A stretch of DNA of 64,000 nt from an uncultured Bacteroidales bacterium. Lineage in GTDB: Bacteria > Bacteroidota > Bacteroidia > Bacteroidales > Bacteroidaceae. The DNA lies in contig CACWTU010000002.1 of the NCBI GenBank assembly GCA_902763885.1, positions 1 to 64,000 of the forward strand. Reading direction: 5' to 3'. The notes below the pieces were generated by a model. The model made no database searches, was not told the origin of the DNA, and saw only the letters and a program-made list of their open reading frames with translations. The translations under genes were made by a program, and so were the position numbers. This document shows, piece after piece, positions 1 through 8,635 of this stretch (position 1 is the stretch's first letter; each line of letters starts with the position of its first letter).

Positions 1-1599
1 GTTTGCAGCTTTTGCCTTTGCCTTACGGGCAAGTGTCTGGATACATTCACGGCGCGGTATGATTACCGACAGGCCCTGATACTCAATCTCCTCACGCAGT
101 GTGCGTGTAATCTCCTCCATGTTCTGGGGCAGTGGAACAACCACCTTGAGGTGATCCGGGTCAACGCCTATGCCACGGCAGATAGCTTCAAACTTGTTGG
201 TGCCGGCACTGTCCTGTCCGCCGGTCATGCCGGTGGTCAGGTTATCGGAGATTATTATTGTTATGGGAGAGTTCTCATTTACAGCATCCAAAAGACCGGT
301 CATGCCGGAGTGGGTGAATGTGCTGTCACCTATGATGGCCACTGCAGGGAATACGCCTGCATCGGCGGCACCCTTAGCCATGGTGATGCTGGCACCCATA
401 TCAACAGTGCTGTCAAGAGCCTGGAAAGGAGGCAGGGCACCCAGTGTGTAGCAACCTATGTCACCGAATACCTTGGCATTCTTGTAATCCTTGAGCACAA
501 TGTTTATGGCCTCATATACGCTGCGGTGGCCGCAACCCTGACAGAGGGCTGGCGGACGTGCCACAACGTTCTTGGCAACCTCAGGATGCGGCAGCGGAGC
601 CAGACCCAGAGCGGCCTTCACGATATCGGGATTGAGCTCTCCCTGACGGGGTAGTTCTCCGGTGAGGCGGCCTATAATCTTGCAGTCTGAAGGCAGGATG
701 CCTGCCACCTGCTCCTCAACAAATGGCTGTCCGTCCTCAATTACCATGATTGAGTCACACTGCTCTGCCATGGTACGTATGGTCTCTGAAGGTATGGGGT
801 ACTGTGAAATCTTCAATACAGGGAAGGGTATTCCCTCAGGATAGCACTCAGAGAGGTAGTTGTATGCGTTACCACAGGCAATGGCACCCATCTTGTAACG
901 CTTGGCTTCAGCCTTGAAGCTGTTGAAAGGTGACTCAACAGAGAGACGCATTATCTCAGGCTGACGCTCCAGCAGTGAAGCGTAACGGCGCTTTGCATTG
1001 ACAGGCAGCAGAACCCAGTCACGGTTGCCCGATACGGGGTTAAGGGCATTCTGTTCACGCTTGGTTTTCATTGTGACAACGGCGCGTGAGTGGGCCAGGC
1101 GTGTAACTGTGCGCATAAGCACCGGCAGTTTGAGTGACTCTGACAGGTCATATGCGTATGACATCATATCATAAGCCTCCTGTTGTGATGAGGGCTCAAT
1201 GACGGGTATCAGGGCAAACTTGCCGTAAAAACGGGTGTCCTGCTCATCCTGAGAGGAGTGCATTGAGGGGTCATCGGCAACGAGGACTATAAGACCGCCG
1301 TTCACTCCGGTGATTGATGAGTTTACAAACGGGTCTGCAGCCACGTTCATGCCAACGTGTTTCATACATACCAGTGCACGCTTGCCTGCAAAAGACATAC
1401 CTAAAGCAGCCTCCATGGCTGTCTTCTCATTGGTGCACCAGCGATTGTGTATCTTCTCGGCAGGGTTCTTCTTGCAGTAACCCTGTATGTATTCTGTTAT
1501 TTCAGTAGAGGGTGTTCCGGGATAAGCATATACTCCGCTCAGTCCGGCATCAATGGCACCCTGTGCTATGGCTTCATCGCCAAGTAATAGTTTTTTCAT
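1..1599 (-). CDS. iorA: Indolepyruvate:ferredoxin oxidoreductase alpha subunit (3' end off window)
   Basis: ThDP-dependent enzyme of aryl pyruvate metabolism: it oxidatively decarboxylates indolepyruvate and other aryl pyruvates to aryl-acetyl-CoA with ferredoxin, normally with a small IorB subunit. I translated 533 codons from the ATG at 1599. The N-terminus (MKKLLLGDEAIAQGA, then YPGTPSTEI and NEKTAMEAALG) is the pyrimidine-binding part of 2-oxoacid oxidoreductases. Near the C-terminus GDIGCYTLG and GDSTFTHSG followed by SDN form the ThDP/Mg motif. The frame is still open at position 1, but the product is close to the length I expect for Bacteroidales IorA, so only a short tail should be missing. 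Whether a C-terminal ferredoxin domain follows cannot be seen. It lies 15 nt after the symporter gene, last visible member of the paaK operon; iorB would be expected just beyond the edge. Confidence 0.93.
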   Translation of the reverse strand, partial: MKKLLLGDEAIAQGAIDAGLSGVYAYPGTPSTEITEYIQGYCKKNPAEKIHNRWCTNEKTAMEAALGMSFAGKRALVCMKHVGMNVAADPFVNSSITGVNGGLIVLVADDPSMHSSQDEQDTRFYGKFALIPVIEPSSQQEAYDMMSYAYDLSESLKLPVLMRTVTRLAHSRAVVTMKTKREQNALNPVSGNRDWVLLPVNAKRRYASLLERQPEIMRLSVESPFNSFKAEAKRYKMGAIACGNAYNYLSECYPEGIPFPVLKISQYPIPSETIRTMAEQCDSIMVIEDGQPFVEEQVAGILPSDCKIIGRLTGELPRQGELNPDIVKAALGLAPLPHPEVAKNVVARPPALCQGCGHRSVYEAINIVLKDYKNAKVFGDIGCYTLGALPPFQALDSTVDMGASITMAKGAADAGVFPAVAIIGDSTFTHSGMTGLLDAVNENSPITIIISDNLTTGMTGGQDSAGTNKFEAICRGIGVDPDHLKVVVPLPQNMEEITRTLREEIEYQGLSVIIPRRECIQTLARKAKAKAAN

Positions 1600-1614
1600 T
1601 ATATCAATTTTCAA

Positions 1615-3189
1615 TTATTTATTCTCATCCATAAGTGAGGTAGAAGCACGTACGGTAACTTCACGGTTGTAGCAGCTGAACATCTTGTCAACGCTCTCCT
1701 GTTCCTTAACCTTTGAGAACAGGCTTACAATAGGTACTATAATCAAGCCAGCTACCATTGAGAGCACACCTGCATTGATGGGTGAACTGAAGTAGGGGCT
1801 GATAAATGTGGTGCCGGTGAATGTTCCGTACATGCAACCGCACATGATAGCTACGCCTACAATGAAACTTGCCCATACAGAGGCCTTGGTAGTCTTCTTC
1901 CAGTACAGGCCATAGAGGAACGGAGCAAGGAATGCACCTGCCAGAGCACCCCAAGATATACCCATGAGCTGAGCTATGAATGTAACGGAGCTCTTGGCCT
2001 GGATGATAGCCAGTACTGATGACACTGCTATGAAGAATACAACCAGCAAGCGGATTGAGAGCAACTGTGATTTCTCACTCATCTGCTTGCCGCCTTTAGC
2101 CATGGCAGGCTTGATGATATCAAGGGTAAGTGTTGAACCTGAAGTAAGAACCAGTGATGAGAGGGTTGACATTGATGCTGAGAGCACCAGGATGATAACA
2201 ACACCTATCATAAGGTCCGGCAAAGTCTGAAGCATGGATGGTACGATGCTGTCGTAGATGGGGCCTTTTGGTCCGTACTCTATGACATCGGCATACAGAC
2301 GGCCAAAACCGCCCAGGAAGTAGCAACCGCCTGCCACGATGATGGCAAAGAAGGTTGAGATGAAGGTTCCCTTGCGGATAGCGGCCTCATCACGGATGGC
2401 GTAGAACTTACCTACCATCTGAGGCAGACCCCATGTACCGAGTGAGGTAAGCAGCACAACACCCAACAGGTAGATGGGTTGTGGGCCGAAGAACGATGTA
2501 AAGGCTCCATACAGTCCGGGTGCAGCCTCGCTGGGAATCTGTGACATCTTTTCAATTGCTGCTGTGAAACCGCCGTTTCCGTTCAATACGGAGATGATAA
2601 CGGCAACGATACCTATCAGCATGATCATACCCTGTATGAAGTCATTTATGGCGGTGGCCATGTAACCTCCCACCAATACGTAAACACCTGTCAGTATGGC
2701 CATTCCGAGTACGCACCAACTGTAGTCAATACCGAATGAGAGTCCGAACAGACGTGACAGACCGTTATAAAGAGATGCGGTGTAAGGGATGAGGAATACG
2801 AATACGATTACTGATGCTGCAACCTTGAGAGCCTCTGAATTGAAACGCTGACCAAAGAAATCAGGCATTGTGGCACTCTTGAGGTACTGGGTCATAAGGC
2901 GTGTACGGCGGCCTAGGATTCTCCATGCCAGCAGTGAACCGATAATGGCGTTACCCAGACCTATCCAGGTGGCTGAAAGACCGTACTTCCAACCGAACTG
3001 ACCTGCGTAACCTACAAAGATTACGGCTGAGAAATATGATGTACCGAATGCGAAAGCGGTAAGCCATGAGCCAACTTTACGGTCACCCAGTACAAAACCC
3101 TGTACGTTGTTTGCGGTTTTACGGCAATAGATTCCTACGCCGATCATTACGGCGAAAAACAATATCAGAATCAGAATTTTCAAAAACAT
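1615..3189 (-). CDS. Sodium:solute symporter family (SSS) transporter
   Basis: A 524-residue polytopic membrane protein of the solute:sodium symporter family (PutP/PanF/SGLT type). About 13 hydrophobic segments are visible, starting with an N-terminal helix (FLKILILILFFAVMIGVGI). The stretch GTSYFSAVIFVGYAGQFG and the following GLGNAIIGSLLAW are typical of the family's first core helices, and GGYMATAINDFIQG of the middle of the bundle. The C-terminus is a short charged cytoplasmic tail. The substrate cannot be read from sequence. Its position between an ACT protein and iorA, downstream of paaK, suggests an aromatic acid or amino acid as cargo; that is inference. The gene starts 34 nt after the ACT gene and ends 15 nt before iorA. 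Confidence 0.9.
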   Translation of the reverse strand: MFLKILILILFFAVMIGVGIYCRKTANNVQGFVLGDRKVGSWLTAFAFGTSYFSAVIFVGYAGQFGWKYGLSATWIGLGNAIIGSLLAWRILGRRTRLMTQYLKSATMPDFFGQRFNSEALKVAASVIVFVFLIPYTASLYNGLSRLFGLSFGIDYSWCVLGMAILTGVYVLVGGYMATAINDFIQGMIMLIGIVAVIISVLNGNGGFTAAIEKMSQIPSEAAPGLYGAFTSFFGPQPIYLLGVVLLTSLGTWGLPQMVGKFYAIRDEAAIRKGTFISTFFAIIVAGGCYFLGGFGRLYADVIEYGPKGPIYDSIVPSMLQTLPDLMIGVVIILVLSASMSTLSSLVLTSGSTLTLDIIKPAMAKGGKQMSEKSQLLSIRLLVVFFIAVSSVLAIIQAKSSVTFIAQLMGISWGALAGAFLAPFLYGLYWKKTTKASVWASFIVGVAIMCGCMYGTFTGTTFISPYFSSPINAGVLSMVAGLIIVPIVSLFSKVKEQESVDKMFSCYNREVTVRASTSLMDENK

Positions 3190-3223
3190 GATAGTATGGT
3201 TTAAAGGTTAATGATTGACTTCT

Positions 3224-3643
3224 TTATTCCCAGCCCTGTATAAGTGTAAGACCCTTTTCTGTAGCTACACGCTCGGCAATTTCAAGACTGTTGGCGGGAC
3301 GTATGATGAGCACCAGTTTACCATCCTTGTGGAAAGTGTACAGGTAGCTTATTGTGCATCCTCCGGCTGTAAGTGCGTCAATTGCATCGGTAAAAGAAGC
3401 CGTGTCAGGTTCCACCTGAATGGCCAGAACCTCATTCAGGCTTACCAGATTTCCTTGTGCAGACAGGAGCTTGGCCGCTTTTTTCTGGTCAGATGTAATG
3501 AGCCTGAGAATTCCGAACTCATTTGTGTCTGCCACTGATGCAGCCTGAATCTCAATATTCTCGTTCTTGAGAGCGGTGAGTATGTCACTCAGCTTGCCGC
3601 GCTGGTTCTCAAGAAATATGGATATTTGCTTTATAGTCTTCAT
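3224..3643 (-). CDS. Tandem ACT-domain protein
   Basis: A 139-residue soluble protein made of two ACT-like modules, roughly residues 1-70 and 72-139. The first begins with IKQISIFLENQRGKLSDI and the second with VLAIQVEPDTASFTDAIDAL, each with the beta-alpha-beta pattern and small-residue turn of amino-acid-binding ACT domains. No catalytic domain is present. Free-standing ACT proteins of this type usually sit beside paaK and ior genes and are thought to sense an aromatic amino acid, but the ligand here is unproven. It starts 11 nt after the paaK stop, so it is almost certainly cotranscribed. Confidence 0.88.
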   Translation of the reverse strand: MKTIKQISIFLENQRGKLSDILTALKNENIEIQAASVADTNEFGILRLITSDQKKAAKLLSAQGNLVSLNEVLAIQVEPDTASFTDAIDALTAGGCTISYLYTFHKDGKLVLIIRPANSLEIAERVATEKGLTLIQGWE

Positions 3644-3654
3644 AATGTTCTTGA

Positions 3655-4956
3655 TTAGTGGTTGTTACGCAAATCATTCACTCTCTTGGCCTTGCCGTCA
3701 GACTGCGGGATAACACCCTTGCCTACAAGTTTTACTCTAGGTGTGAGCAGTATCTCATCCTTGAGGCGGCGTGTGATCTCCTTGGTCAGGTTCTGCAGCA
3801 TGCTGAAATCATCAGTAGCCTGTGCCAACTCAGCCTCAACGGTCATCTCATCATTGTCACCTACGGTCTCAATGGTAATCAGGTAGTCACTGGCCAGCTC
3901 GGGGAACTGCATCAGTATCTTTTCAATCTGTATGGGATAGATGTTTACGCCCTTTACAATCATCATGTCGTCGCTGCGTCCCTGGAAACGTGCCAGACGC
4001 TTGTGGGTACGGCCGCATGGGCAGTCACCCGGCAGTATGCGGGTAAGGTCACGTGTGCGGTAGCGGAACAACGGCATGGCCTCACGGTTCAGTGTGGTCA
4101 GTACCAACTCACCCAACTCACCCTCAGGAACGGGCTCCAGTGTCTCCGGATCAAGGATCTCAACGATATAGTTATCTTCCCATATGTGCATGCCGTTCTG
4201 CTCCTGGCACTCAATAGCCACGCCGGGGCCGCACATCTCACTCATACCGAAGTTGTTATAGGCCTTGGCGCCCCAGATCTCCTCAATACGCTTGCGTTGT
4301 GCCTCTGAATGGGGCTCAGCACCGATGATGAGGGTGTGAACGGTAGTATTGCGCGGGTCAATGCCCTCCTCCTCAAATGCTGCAGCCAGACGTGTAGCGT
4401 ATGAAGGTATGCAGTGCAGGGCTGTGGTACCGAAGTCTGTGATGAACTTTACGTGGCGCTTGCTGTTACCTGCACCTGCGGGAACGGTAAGTGCACCCAG
4501 ACGCTCTGCGGCATACTGTATGCCAAGACCGCCGGTAAACATTCCATAGCCTGATGTATTCTGAATGATATCAGTATTACGCAGACCTATACAGTACATG
4601 GAACGTGCCATGGCATCGGCCCACTCATCAAGGTCTTTCTTGGAATGCAGTATTACGGTAGGATTTCCGGTGGTACCGCTTGATGAGTGCAGACGTACTA
4701 CCTTCTCCAGCGGAATTGACTTGATGCCGAAGGGATAGGTGGCACGCAGGTCATTCTTGGTGGTAAAGGGGAAACGCTTTATGTCCTCAACGGATTTGAT
4801 ACTCTCAGGGGTGATACCCAGTTCCTTGAATTTGGGAGCATAGAATTTACTTCCCATTGCAATCTCTACGGTTTTCTTGAGACGTTCCACCTGCAGTTTT
4901 TCAAGCTGCTTGCGGGGCATGGTCTCAATCTCTTCATTCCAGTACTTGCTGTTCAT
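3655..4956 (-). CDS. paaK: Phenylacetate-CoA ligase
   Basis: A 433-residue adenylate-forming enzyme that activates phenylacetate, or a related aryl acetate such as indoleacetate, to its CoA thioester with ATP. The phosphate-binding loop HSSSGTTGNPT is at residues 90-100. The middle of the protein has the acyl-adenylate motif NNFGMSEMCGPG, and YRTRDLTRI carries the ribose-binding Asp. The C-terminal lid includes GRSDDMMIVKGVNIYP. Length is normal for PaaK. It is the first gene of the operon that continues with the ACT protein, symporter and iorA, and a good promoter lies just upstream (4995-5025). With IorAB it can link aryl acetates to aryl pyruvates and so to aromatic amino acids. Confidence 0.95.
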   Translation of the reverse strand: MNSKYWNEEIETMPRKQLEKLQVERLKKTVEIAMGSKFYAPKFKELGITPESIKSVEDIKRFPFTTKNDLRATYPFGIKSIPLEKVVRLHSSSGTTGNPTVILHSKKDLDEWADAMARSMYCIGLRNTDIIQNTSGYGMFTGGLGIQYAAERLGALTVPAGAGNSKRHVKFITDFGTTALHCIPSYATRLAAAFEEEGIDPRNTTVHTLIIGAEPHSEAQRKRIEEIWGAKAYNNFGMSEMCGPGVAIECQEQNGMHIWEDNYIVEILDPETLEPVPEGELGELVLTTLNREAMPLFRYRTRDLTRILPGDCPCGRTHKRLARFQGRSDDMMIVKGVNIYPIQIEKILMQFPELASDYLITIETVGDNDEMTVEAELAQATDDFSMLQNLTKEITRRLKDEILLTPRVKLVGKGVIPQSDGKAKRVNDLRNNH

Positions 4957-4994
4957 TGTTTATATTTTTTTGTTATCGTTTTCTTCTTGCGGCG

Positions 4995-5025
4995 CAAATT
5001 TACAGTATTTTATCAAGTTCTTCAA
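4995..5025 (-). promoter_or_regulatory. Promoter of the paaK operon
   Basis: On the minus strand a TTG (5023-5025) is followed, after exactly 20 nt, by TAAATTTG (4995-5002), a full match to the Bacteroidetes -7 box TAnnTTTG. The start codon of paaK is about 40 nt further on. The -7 box overlaps the last codons and stop of the upstream lipoprotein gene. Confidence 0.7.
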
Positions 5026-5719
5026 GCAGATACTCTTTACCTTTATCACTAAGTCCTACATAGTAGCGCAGCGGCTCGTCCGGTACAACATTTTTTGTGA
5101 CGAACACACTGCCTGAAGTCTCGTTGTAAGTCTTTTCCTCCATTTCCGGCATGATGATGATGGAAGTAATGCCGTTAGGATATTCTATAGCATAACCGTT
5201 TTCCAGTTCCTCCACCTTACCTTCATGGGCAGTGCTCACTCCCGCTGCAACATTCAGCAATTCAAAAGGCCCCTCGTAGTAGTCTATCACTGCCATTATG
5301 GGATTGTCACGGTACAGGGTTATCTGTTTGTCAAAGGATACGGGCACCTCGTAGAGTTCCCACTGGTCATGATGCAGGTGTATTGCCATTCTGTCATCAG
5401 TCTCAATCATTATCTCCGCCTTACTGTATCCGTCCTTATTCTTGTACAGCCCTGATTCTCCTAAAGGGGATGATGCCCCGTAACCCAATATATCTGTGCC
5501 TGGCATTTGGATGGTACGGCCGTTCCCGCATTTTACGTATGCCGTGAATCCCAGATTGTCTTGTCTCTTGCCGTTTGAGTTCATGTCTGTCCGGAACTCT
5601 ATGATACCGTTTGCCCAGGAGACTTTGTCTTTGCGGATCTGGAAACGAAATCCGTTATTTGTTTGGTTGCAGCCTACAAGTGTTGAGACTGCCAGAAATA
5701 ATATCAGTAACTTCTTCAT
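5000..5719 (-). CDS. Lipoprotein of unknown function (possibly DUF4861-like)
   Basis: A 239-residue predicted lipoprotein. The N-terminus MKKLLILFLAVSTLVGC is a clean type II signal with the lipidated Cys at residue 17. The rest is rich in beta strands (for example AEIMIETDDRMAIHLHHDQW and KQITLYRDNPIMAVIDYYEG) and ends in a charged helix. The central part recalls the DUF4861 family found with polysaccharide-degrading genes, but I would not insist on that. It overlaps the sufE stop by 4 nt (ATGA), so it is translationally coupled to that gene. The function is unknown. Confidence 0.75.
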   Translation of the reverse strand: MKKLLILFLAVSTLVGCNQTNNGFRFQIRKDKVSWANGIIEFRTDMNSNGKRQDNLGFTAYVKCGNGRTIQMPGTDILGYGASSPLGESGLYKNKDGYSKAEIMIETDDRMAIHLHHDQWELYEVPVSFDKQITLYRDNPIMAVIDYYEGPFELLNVAAGVSTAHEGKVEELENGYAIEYPNGITSIIIMPEMEEKTYNETSGSVFVTKNVVPDEPLRYYVGLSDKGKEYLLEELDKIL

Positions 5720-6132
5720 TTTCCGGAATAGGCTAAAGCGTAAGTCTTGATTTGTTTGAGCATGGAGAGCAGCCCGTTGCTGCGGGTAGGCGAGAGGTGC
5801 TGCGTGAGTCCTATCTCATCAATGAAATGCACGTCACAGTCAAGAATATCCTTTGGAGTCTGCTCTGAGAGAACCCTGATCAGCAATCCTATAAGACCTT
5901 TGGTTATGATGGCATCGCTGTCTGCCTCAAAATGCAGCAGACCGTCCTTGAACTCTGCGTGGAGCCAGACGCGGCTCTGGCAGCCGTCTATGAGATTATC
6001 CTCCGTCTTGTAAGCGGGATCCAGCGGTGGCAGTTCGTTTCCAAGGTCTATGATCATCTGGTATTTGTCCATCCAGTCATCAAATGCACTGAACTCCTCA
6101 ATGATATCCTGTTGTATCTGTTCTGTTGTCAT
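5716..6132 (-). CDS. sufE: SufE-like cysteine desulfuration protein
   Basis: A 138-residue protein of the SufE/CsdE family, which takes persulfide sulfur from a SufS-type cysteine desulfurase for Fe-S cluster assembly. The conserved acceptor Cys is residue 51 in DGCQSRVWL, the hallmark of the family. Other family features are the N-terminal EFSAFDDWMDKYQMIIDLG and the C-terminal LSPTRSNGLLSMLKQI. No sufS or sufBCD is nearby. It overlaps both neighbours by 4 nt (QC-like gene upstream, lipoprotein downstream), so it is embedded in a tightly packed operon. Confidence 0.93.
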   Translation of the reverse strand: MTTEQIQQDIIEEFSAFDDWMDKYQMIIDLGNELPPLDPAYKTEDNLIDGCQSRVWLHAEFKDGLLHFEADSDAIITKGLIGLLIRVLSEQTPKDILDCDVHFIDEIGLTQHLSPTRSNGLLSMLKQIKTYALAYSGK

Positions 6133-7157
6133 CGTTTCTCGTTGTAGATTACTGTAAGAAGTGTCTTTCCCACTGCTTCCAGTACATTCTTGTCAATATT
6201 GTCTATGTTATCGTGTGTAGTGTGCCAGGTTGGTCCGAATATGCTCTCTTTACATTGAGGCAGGTAGGGTACGATATCAATGGCCGGTATCTTGGCTATG
6301 GTATTGATGAAATAGTGGTCATCAGTGATATAGCCGCCGTCAGACTGTTTAAAGAGTGAACTGTAGCCTAATGATGCCGCTGTATTCCAAACCTTGTCAA
6401 CCACCTGCTTCCCGTACATGACAGAATATTTTTCACGTGCAAACTGAGCGCCCTTGCCACCTACCATGTCAAGCAGTATCGCATAACGTGCACGGTAATC
6501 CTTCTGGTGAGGGTTCTTGGACCAGTGCTGTGTTCCCAGTCCCCAGTATGTCTCCAGATGATTACCCTTGAAATCGGGTCCGGGGCCCCAATCCTCAGCA
6601 TCCAGGAAGATGCAGTCAACACCTATCTCCGGTGCCTTTTTCTGCAGTTGGCGTGCTATCTCAAGGATAACAGCTACACCGCTGGCTCCGTCATTGGCCG
6701 CGTCAACTGGTTGCTTCCAGTTGGCATGGTCAGAGTCATTGTCAGCCCAGGGACGGCTGTCCCAATGCGAGCAGAGTATCACGCGGGTGGGGCAATCCTG
6801 GTTATAACTTCCAATAATATTTACGCACTTGAGGGTGGTGTTGTCAAAAGTCTTGGTATCAAAATTCTGAAAGTGTACGATATCAGCTCCGAACTTAGCC
6901 AACATGGCTGCCAGCCAGATACCGCAATCATCATGAGCCTTGGTGTTGGGAACACGCGGGCCGAAACCAGTCTGTCTTTTGATGAAGCTAAAAGCACTGT
7001 CTGCACAGAACTCAACTGTCGTGGAGGTTGGCGCTGTGCTGGTGGTGACGGCTGGCGCAGTGCTTGCTGTGGCTGTAGCAACGGCTGTTGTGCTCTTGCG
7101 TCCTCCGCAGGAGATAGCCACGAACAGCACTGCCAATATGAGAGAGATTCTTTTCAT
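6129..7157 (-). CDS. M28-family lipoprotein, probable glutaminyl cyclase
   Basis: A 342-residue exported zinc enzyme. An in-frame ATG lies 27 nt upstream at 7184, but the start at 7157 gives a proper lipoprotein signal (MKRISLILAVLFVAISC, lipid Cys 17) and sits one base after the cysS stop, so I use it. A Thr/Ala-rich linker spans residues 22-48. The M28 catalytic region follows: SHWDS (His131, Asp133), DAANDGASG (Asp156), DAEDWG (Glu188/Asp189), LLDMVGG and a C-terminal HTTHD. This combination resembles type II glutaminyl-peptide cyclotransferases, such as the enzyme described in Porphyromonas gingivalis, more than aminopeptidases. The role would be N-terminal pyroglutamate formation on exported proteins. 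The assignment within M28 is inference. Confidence 0.85.
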   Translation of the reverse strand: MKRISLILAVLFVAISCGGRKSTTAVATATASTAPAVTTSTAPTSTTVEFCADSAFSFIKRQTGFGPRVPNTKAHDDCGIWLAAMLAKFGADIVHFQNFDTKTFDNTTLKCVNIIGSYNQDCPTRVILCSHWDSRPWADNDSDHANWKQPVDAANDGASGVAVILEIARQLQKKAPEIGVDCIFLDAEDWGPGPDFKGNHLETYWGLGTQHWSKNPHQKDYRARYAILLDMVGGKGAQFAREKYSVMYGKQVVDKVWNTAASLGYSSLFKQSDGGYITDDHYFINTIAKIPAIDIVPYLPQCKESIFGPTWHTTHDNIDNIDKNVLEAVGKTLLTVIYNEKR

Positions 7158-7158
7158 A

Positions 7159-8634
7159 TCAGCGGTTGAGCTTCCAGGTGGCACCGTCCTTGGTATCCTT
7201 TATCTCAAATCCCAGTGCGGTGAGTTCATTGCGTATCTTGTCACTGGTGGCCCAGTCCTTGTTCGCCTTGGCAATGGCACGCTGTTCAAGAAGCATATCC
7301 ACCACCTTTCCGAAAGCCTCCTCGCGGCCGCTTCCGCCGCCCTCCTCTGCCTTGATGCCGAGTATGTCAAAGAGGAATGTGTCAAACAGCGACTTGAGTT
7401 CAGCTACATCGGCGGCAGTGAGCTTGGCATTGCCGTCAACGGCCTGGTTGATTACCTTGGCTGCATCAAACAGATGGCTGATAACGATAGGCGTGTTAAG
7501 GTCATCGTCCATAGCCTCGTAGCATTTGCCCTTGAACTCGCTTACGCTAACGGTGCTTTGAGCGGCAGGCTGAATGCGACCGATGGCATTGTATGCCTCC
7601 ATAAGGCGGTTCATAGCTTTTTCAGCAGCCTGCAGTGCATCATTGCTGAAATCAACGGTGCCGCGGTAGTGGGCCATCAGGATGAAGAACCTTATGGTCA
7701 TGGGGCTGTAGACCTGCTTCAGGTTAGGATTCTGACCTGTAAAGAACTCGTTCAGGGTTATAAAGTTTCCAAGAGACTTGCCCATCTTCTGTCCGTTGAT
7801 GGTGATCATGTTGTTATGCATCCAGTAGTGGACTATGTCATGACCCTGGCTGGCAACGGCCTGTGCAATTTCGCACTCATGGTGCGGGAATATAAGGTCC
7901 ATGCCGCCTCCGTGTATGTCAAAACGCTCACCTAAGTACTTGCGGCCCATGGCGGTGCACTCGCAGTGCCAGCCGGGGAATCCGTCGCTCCAGGGAGAGG
8001 GCCAGCGCATTATATGCTCGGGCTGGGCTTTCTTCCACAGAGCAAAGTCAGCAGGGTTGTGTTTCTCCTCCTGACCGTCCAGTTCACGGGTGGTATTAAG
8101 AACATCATCCAGGTTACGCCCGGACAGTATGCCGTAGTGGTGGTCCATATTGTACTTGTTCACGTCAAAGTAGATGCTGCCCTGGCTCTCGTATGCGTAG
8201 CCGTTATCCAGAATCTGCTTGACAAGCTCTATCTGCTCTATGATATGGCCCGATGCGTGCGGCTCTATGCTGGGGGGCAGTACGTTAAGCATCTCCATGG
8301 CCTTGTGGTAGCGAAGGGTGTAGTACTGCACCACCTCCATGGGCTCCAACTGCTCAAGACGGGCTTTCTTGGCAATCTTGTCCTCACCCTCATCGGCATC
8401 ATGCTCCAAATGACCTACATCGGTGATATTGCGTACATAACGTACCATGTAGCCTAAGTGCTGCAGGTAGCGGAACAGTATGTCAAATGTGATGGCGGGG
8501 CGGGCGTGACCCAGATGCGGATCACCATATACTGTGGGGCCGCACACGTACATTCCTACGTGTGGCGGGTTCAATGCTTCAAACAGTTCCTTCTTTCTTG
8601 TAAGGGTGTTGTAGATGGTCAGTTTGTTTTCCAT
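7159..8634 (-). CDS. cysS: Cysteinyl-tRNA synthetase
   Basis: A 491-residue class I aminoacyl-tRNA synthetase charging tRNA-Cys. The HIGH motif is HLGH at residues 40-43, just after the zinc-ligand Cys31 in MYVCGPTVY. Further zinc ligands lie in [10 protein letters not shown] and [10 protein letters not shown]. The KMSKS motif is present as KMGKSLGN, and the usual C-terminal anticodon-binding region is complete. Length matches the family. It starts one base after the ispG stop and ends one base before the QC-like gene. Confidence 0.97.
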   Translation of the reverse strand: MENKLTIYNTLTRKKELFEALNPPHVGMYVCGPTVYGDPHLGHARPAITFDILFRYLQHLGYMVRYVRNITDVGHLEHDADEGEDKIAKKARLEQLEPMEVVQYYTLRYHKAMEMLNVLPPSIEPHASGHIIEQIELVKQILDNGYAYESQGSIYFDVNKYNMDHHYGILSGRNLDDVLNTTRELDGQEEKHNPADFALWKKAQPEHIMRWPSPWSDGFPGWHCECTAMGRKYLGERFDIHGGGMDLIFPHHECEIAQAVASQGHDIVHYWMHNNMITINGQKMGKSLGNFITLNEFFTGQNPNLKQVYSPMTIRFFILMAHYRGTVDFSNDALQAAEKAMNRLMEAYNAIGRIQPAAQSTVSVSEFKGKCYEAMDDDLNTPIVISHLFDAAKVINQAVDGNAKLTAADVAELKSLFDTFLFDILGIKAEEGGGSGREEAFGKVVDMLLEQRAIAKANKDWATSDKIRNELTALGFEIKDTKDGATWKLNR

Positions 8635-8635
8635 A

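Noticed and set aside
151-654. Open frame of 167 codons on the plus strand opposite iorA
   Set aside because: The minus strand there encodes the conserved ThDP motif of IorA; the plus frame shows no motif.
6940-7935. A 331-codon open frame on the plus strand opposite the M28 and cysS genes
   Set aside because: It is antisense to two well-recognised genes, has no family resemblance, and reflects their codon bias.
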